Source of the DNA: Salipaludibacillus sp. CUR1
Lineage (GTDB): Bacteria; Bacillota; Bacilli; Bacillales; Salisediminibacteriaceae
Length of the DNA stretch: 64,000 nt
Direction: 5' to 3'
NCBI RefSeq assembly: GCF_021028955.1
Contig: NZ_JAIWPE010000064.1
Location: 175,958 to 239,957, forward strand
The first letter of the stretch is position 1. Every line of letters starts with the position of its first letter. Below, in pieces: positions 62,625 through 64,000 of the stretch. The notes below the pieces were generated by a model. It saw only the letters and a program-made list of their open reading frames with translations. It did not search any database and was not told the origin of the DNA. The position numbers were made by a program, and so were the translations under genes.

Positions 62625-62667
62625 AGAAGAAAAGAGGCCGGACATGATCCTCCAGAGGTCCGGCCTC
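62625..62667 (-). terminator. Stem-loop between TAXI receptor and permease genes
   Basis: On the minus strand GAGGCCGGAC / GTCCGGCCTC, 10 bp, followed by TTTTC. A second inverted repeat, TCGACGAAA / TTTCGTCGA, lies at about 62480-62526. They should reduce permease relative to receptor expression. Confidence 0.75.
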
Positions 62668-62688
62668 TTAACAGACAAAGTGTATGTT

Positions 62689-63756
62689 TTACTCTGTAAT
62701 ACCTTCTTCATCAAAGTATCTCTCAGCACCAGGATGCATAGGAAGCCCCTCAGAACCGTTTAAGGCATTTTCTTTTGTCAAATGGTCGCCTTGAGGATGA
62801 GAGATGTCTCCACTGTGTTCAAACAGTGCTTTTGTTATTTCATATCCAAGATCTTCATCAATTGTATCTGTAGAACCTACAAGAATAGCATAGGCCGTCA
62901 CAGCTTGAATATCTTCATCCAGGAAATCGTAAGAGTCAGCAGGAATCGTTAGTTCTTCGTATCCGCTGTTTTCTTCTATATAATCAAGTCCTTCATCGCT
63001 GATAGGAAGCAAGCGGATATCCCGTGAAATCGATAATTCTTCAATACTTCCGGCAGGTAAACCAAGAAGGCCGAATGACGCATCTAAGTTTCCATCCTGA
63101 ATACGGCCCGCAGCATCTCCAAAGCCTTCTTCATAAGCATCGTAGTCTCCGTCTTCAAGTCCGTAGGCTTCAAGAATTAATTTAGCAGCTGCCTGAGTAC
63201 CGCTTCCAGGAGGCCCAATAGCAACAGACTTACCTTCAAGGTCAGCGATAGACTCAATATCTGAATCTGCACCCGTTACAATCTGCATAACCTCTGGATA
63301 AATGTGGCCCATAAATCCGAAATTGTCAACTGCAACACCTTCAAAGTCTCCATCGCCCGTTAAGGAGTCAAGAGCAGGAAGGTGGACAGTCATACCGAGA
63401 TCCATTTCTCCCTGGAAAATACTAACGATGTTATCAACTGAGGCACCTGAAGAAACAGCGCTCAAATCAAACCCGTCTACTTCAATATTATTATTAATTA
63501 CTGTAGCCATTTCCTGTCCTAAAGGATAATAAGTACCCCCTGTGCTTCCTGTACCTAATTGCAGGTTTCCGACGTCCGTGTCAGCGGCTGCATTGTCATT
63601 ACCGCCGTCGTTGTCATTTGCTTCATTTTCTTCCGCGTTATTATTTCCTCCGGCGTTGTTAACATCATTGCCGTTGTCATCTCCCTCTCCACATGCAGCA
63701 AGGATTAAACTGCCTGTTAAGAGTAACGCGAACATGGAAGTGTACTTTTTCTTCAA
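62689..63756 (-). CDS. TAXI-family TRAP solute-binding lipoprotein
   Basis: It has 355 residues. The lipoprotein signal ends LAACGE (Cys about 22), followed by a ~35-residue Asn/Asp/Glu/Gly linker and the TAXI binding domain, LQLGTGSTGGTYYPLGQEMA (about 66) and the IGPPGSGTQAAAK loop. The ligand is not predictable; amino acids such as glutamate are known for some TAXI proteins, and the KamA/aminotransferase neighbours make that plausible. In 63757-64000 upstream I see only AT-rich sequence with TATAAT (63830-63825, minus) as a possible -10. Confidence 0.9.
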   Translation of the reverse strand: MKKKYTSMFALLLTGSLILAACGEGDDNGNDVNNAGGNNNAEENEANDNDGGNDNAAADTDVGNLQLGTGSTGGTYYPLGQEMATVINNNIEVDGFDLSAVSSGASVDNIVSIFQGEMDLGMTVHLPALDSLTGDGDFEGVAVDNFGFMGHIYPEVMQIVTGADSDIESIADLEGKSVAIGPPGSGTQAAAKLILEAYGLEDGDYDAYEEGFGDAAGRIQDGNLDASFGLLGLPAGSIEELSISRDIRLLPISDEGLDYIEENSGYEELTIPADSYDFLDEDIQAVTAYAILVGSTDTIDEDLGYEITKALFEHSGDISHPQGDHLTKENALNGSEGLPMHPGAERYFDEEGITE

Positions 63757-64000
63757 CTTACATTCCCCCTTAGTTTTTTTAAGTAAAAAATACTAGCAAT
63801 CGCATAAAAAATTGCTCGTATTCTATTATATTTAACCAAAATTATTCAAGAATGTCAAAAAGGAATCTGCCCGTAAAAGTTTTACAGTGATAAAAAGGCA
63901 GAAGTAATATTAGAGCGGCAAGGGATGCGAGATTTGTCAGAAAATAATGTAAATAGTCTAATAAATTATTATAAAAATATAAATAAATGATAAAACGAAT

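Overview
The window is a chromosomal segment from an endospore-forming Firmicute of the Bacillaceae type. The evidence is the spoIIB-maf-radC-mreBCD-minCD-spoIVFAB-rplU-prp-rpmA block in Bacillus order, Bacillus-type ribosome binding sites, CcpA-type cre operators, a Bacillus-type Pho box and an Fnr with the C-terminal cysteine cluster known from Bacillus. Many extracytoplasmic proteins are very acidic (VanW-like tail, PilN/PilO tails, solute-binding lipoproteins), which suggests a halophile or alkaliphile; that is inference.

Layout. 1-4555: end of a VanW-like protein and a type IV pilus/competence cluster (prepilin peptidase, PilM, PilN, PilO-like). 4556-23000: septation, cell-shape and sporulation genes, interrupted by aspA and by a cre-controlled CUT1 sugar ABC transporter with its LacI regulator, then rng and the L21/Prp/L27 operon. 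23147-29434: an MBL hydrolase and a Pho-box-driven pstSCAB-phoU operon that ends in a response regulator lacking its phospho-acceptor Asp. 29721-36713: yisL, ald, two small redox/unknown proteins, a PAS-GGDEF-EAL gene behind a c-di-GMP-II riboswitch with terminator, a BdbC/thioredoxin pair and iadA. 37016-46749: MarR-RND efflux, a hemolysin-III protein, a TetR regulator, Fnr, the YvrJ/DUF2922/DUF1659 set and pcp. 46985-54502: PCD, two predicted selenoprotein genes, a second EAL protein, a CcdA/thioredoxin operon, a YtkA-like lipoprotein, a quinone-reductase-like flavoprotein and a B12-binding radical SAM protein. 54725-64000: a Met/His/Gln repeat protein with a sigma-K-like promoter, a lipoprotein, a KamA-family aminomutase, a glutamate-semialdehyde-aminotransferase-like enzyme, an RpiR regulator and a TAXI-type TRAP transporter.

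Most notable observations. (1) Two genes are interrupted by an in-frame TGA that aligns with a redox Cys in a (Cys/Sec)-x-x-Cys motif, each followed at SECIS distance by a perfect hairpin: a GrdB-family protein (TGA 47885-47887, loop GGTCG) and a PCYCxC lipoprotein (TGA 49744-49742, loop TGGAT). Both read as selenoproteins. The second lies downstream of, and in line with, a CcdA/thioredoxin pair, suggesting an extracytoplasmic selenol/thiol redox system. (2) A 75-nt c-di-GMP-II aptamer (32158-32232) overlaps a terminator in front of a c-di-GMP enzyme gene, implying ligand-dependent antitermination and feedback. (3) A Pho-regulon response regulator has lost both receiver switch residues. (4) A dispersed repeat with 13-bp inverted ends carries an internal hairpin whose arms covary between copies. 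Selenoprotein machinery (selA, selB, selC, selD) is not in this window.
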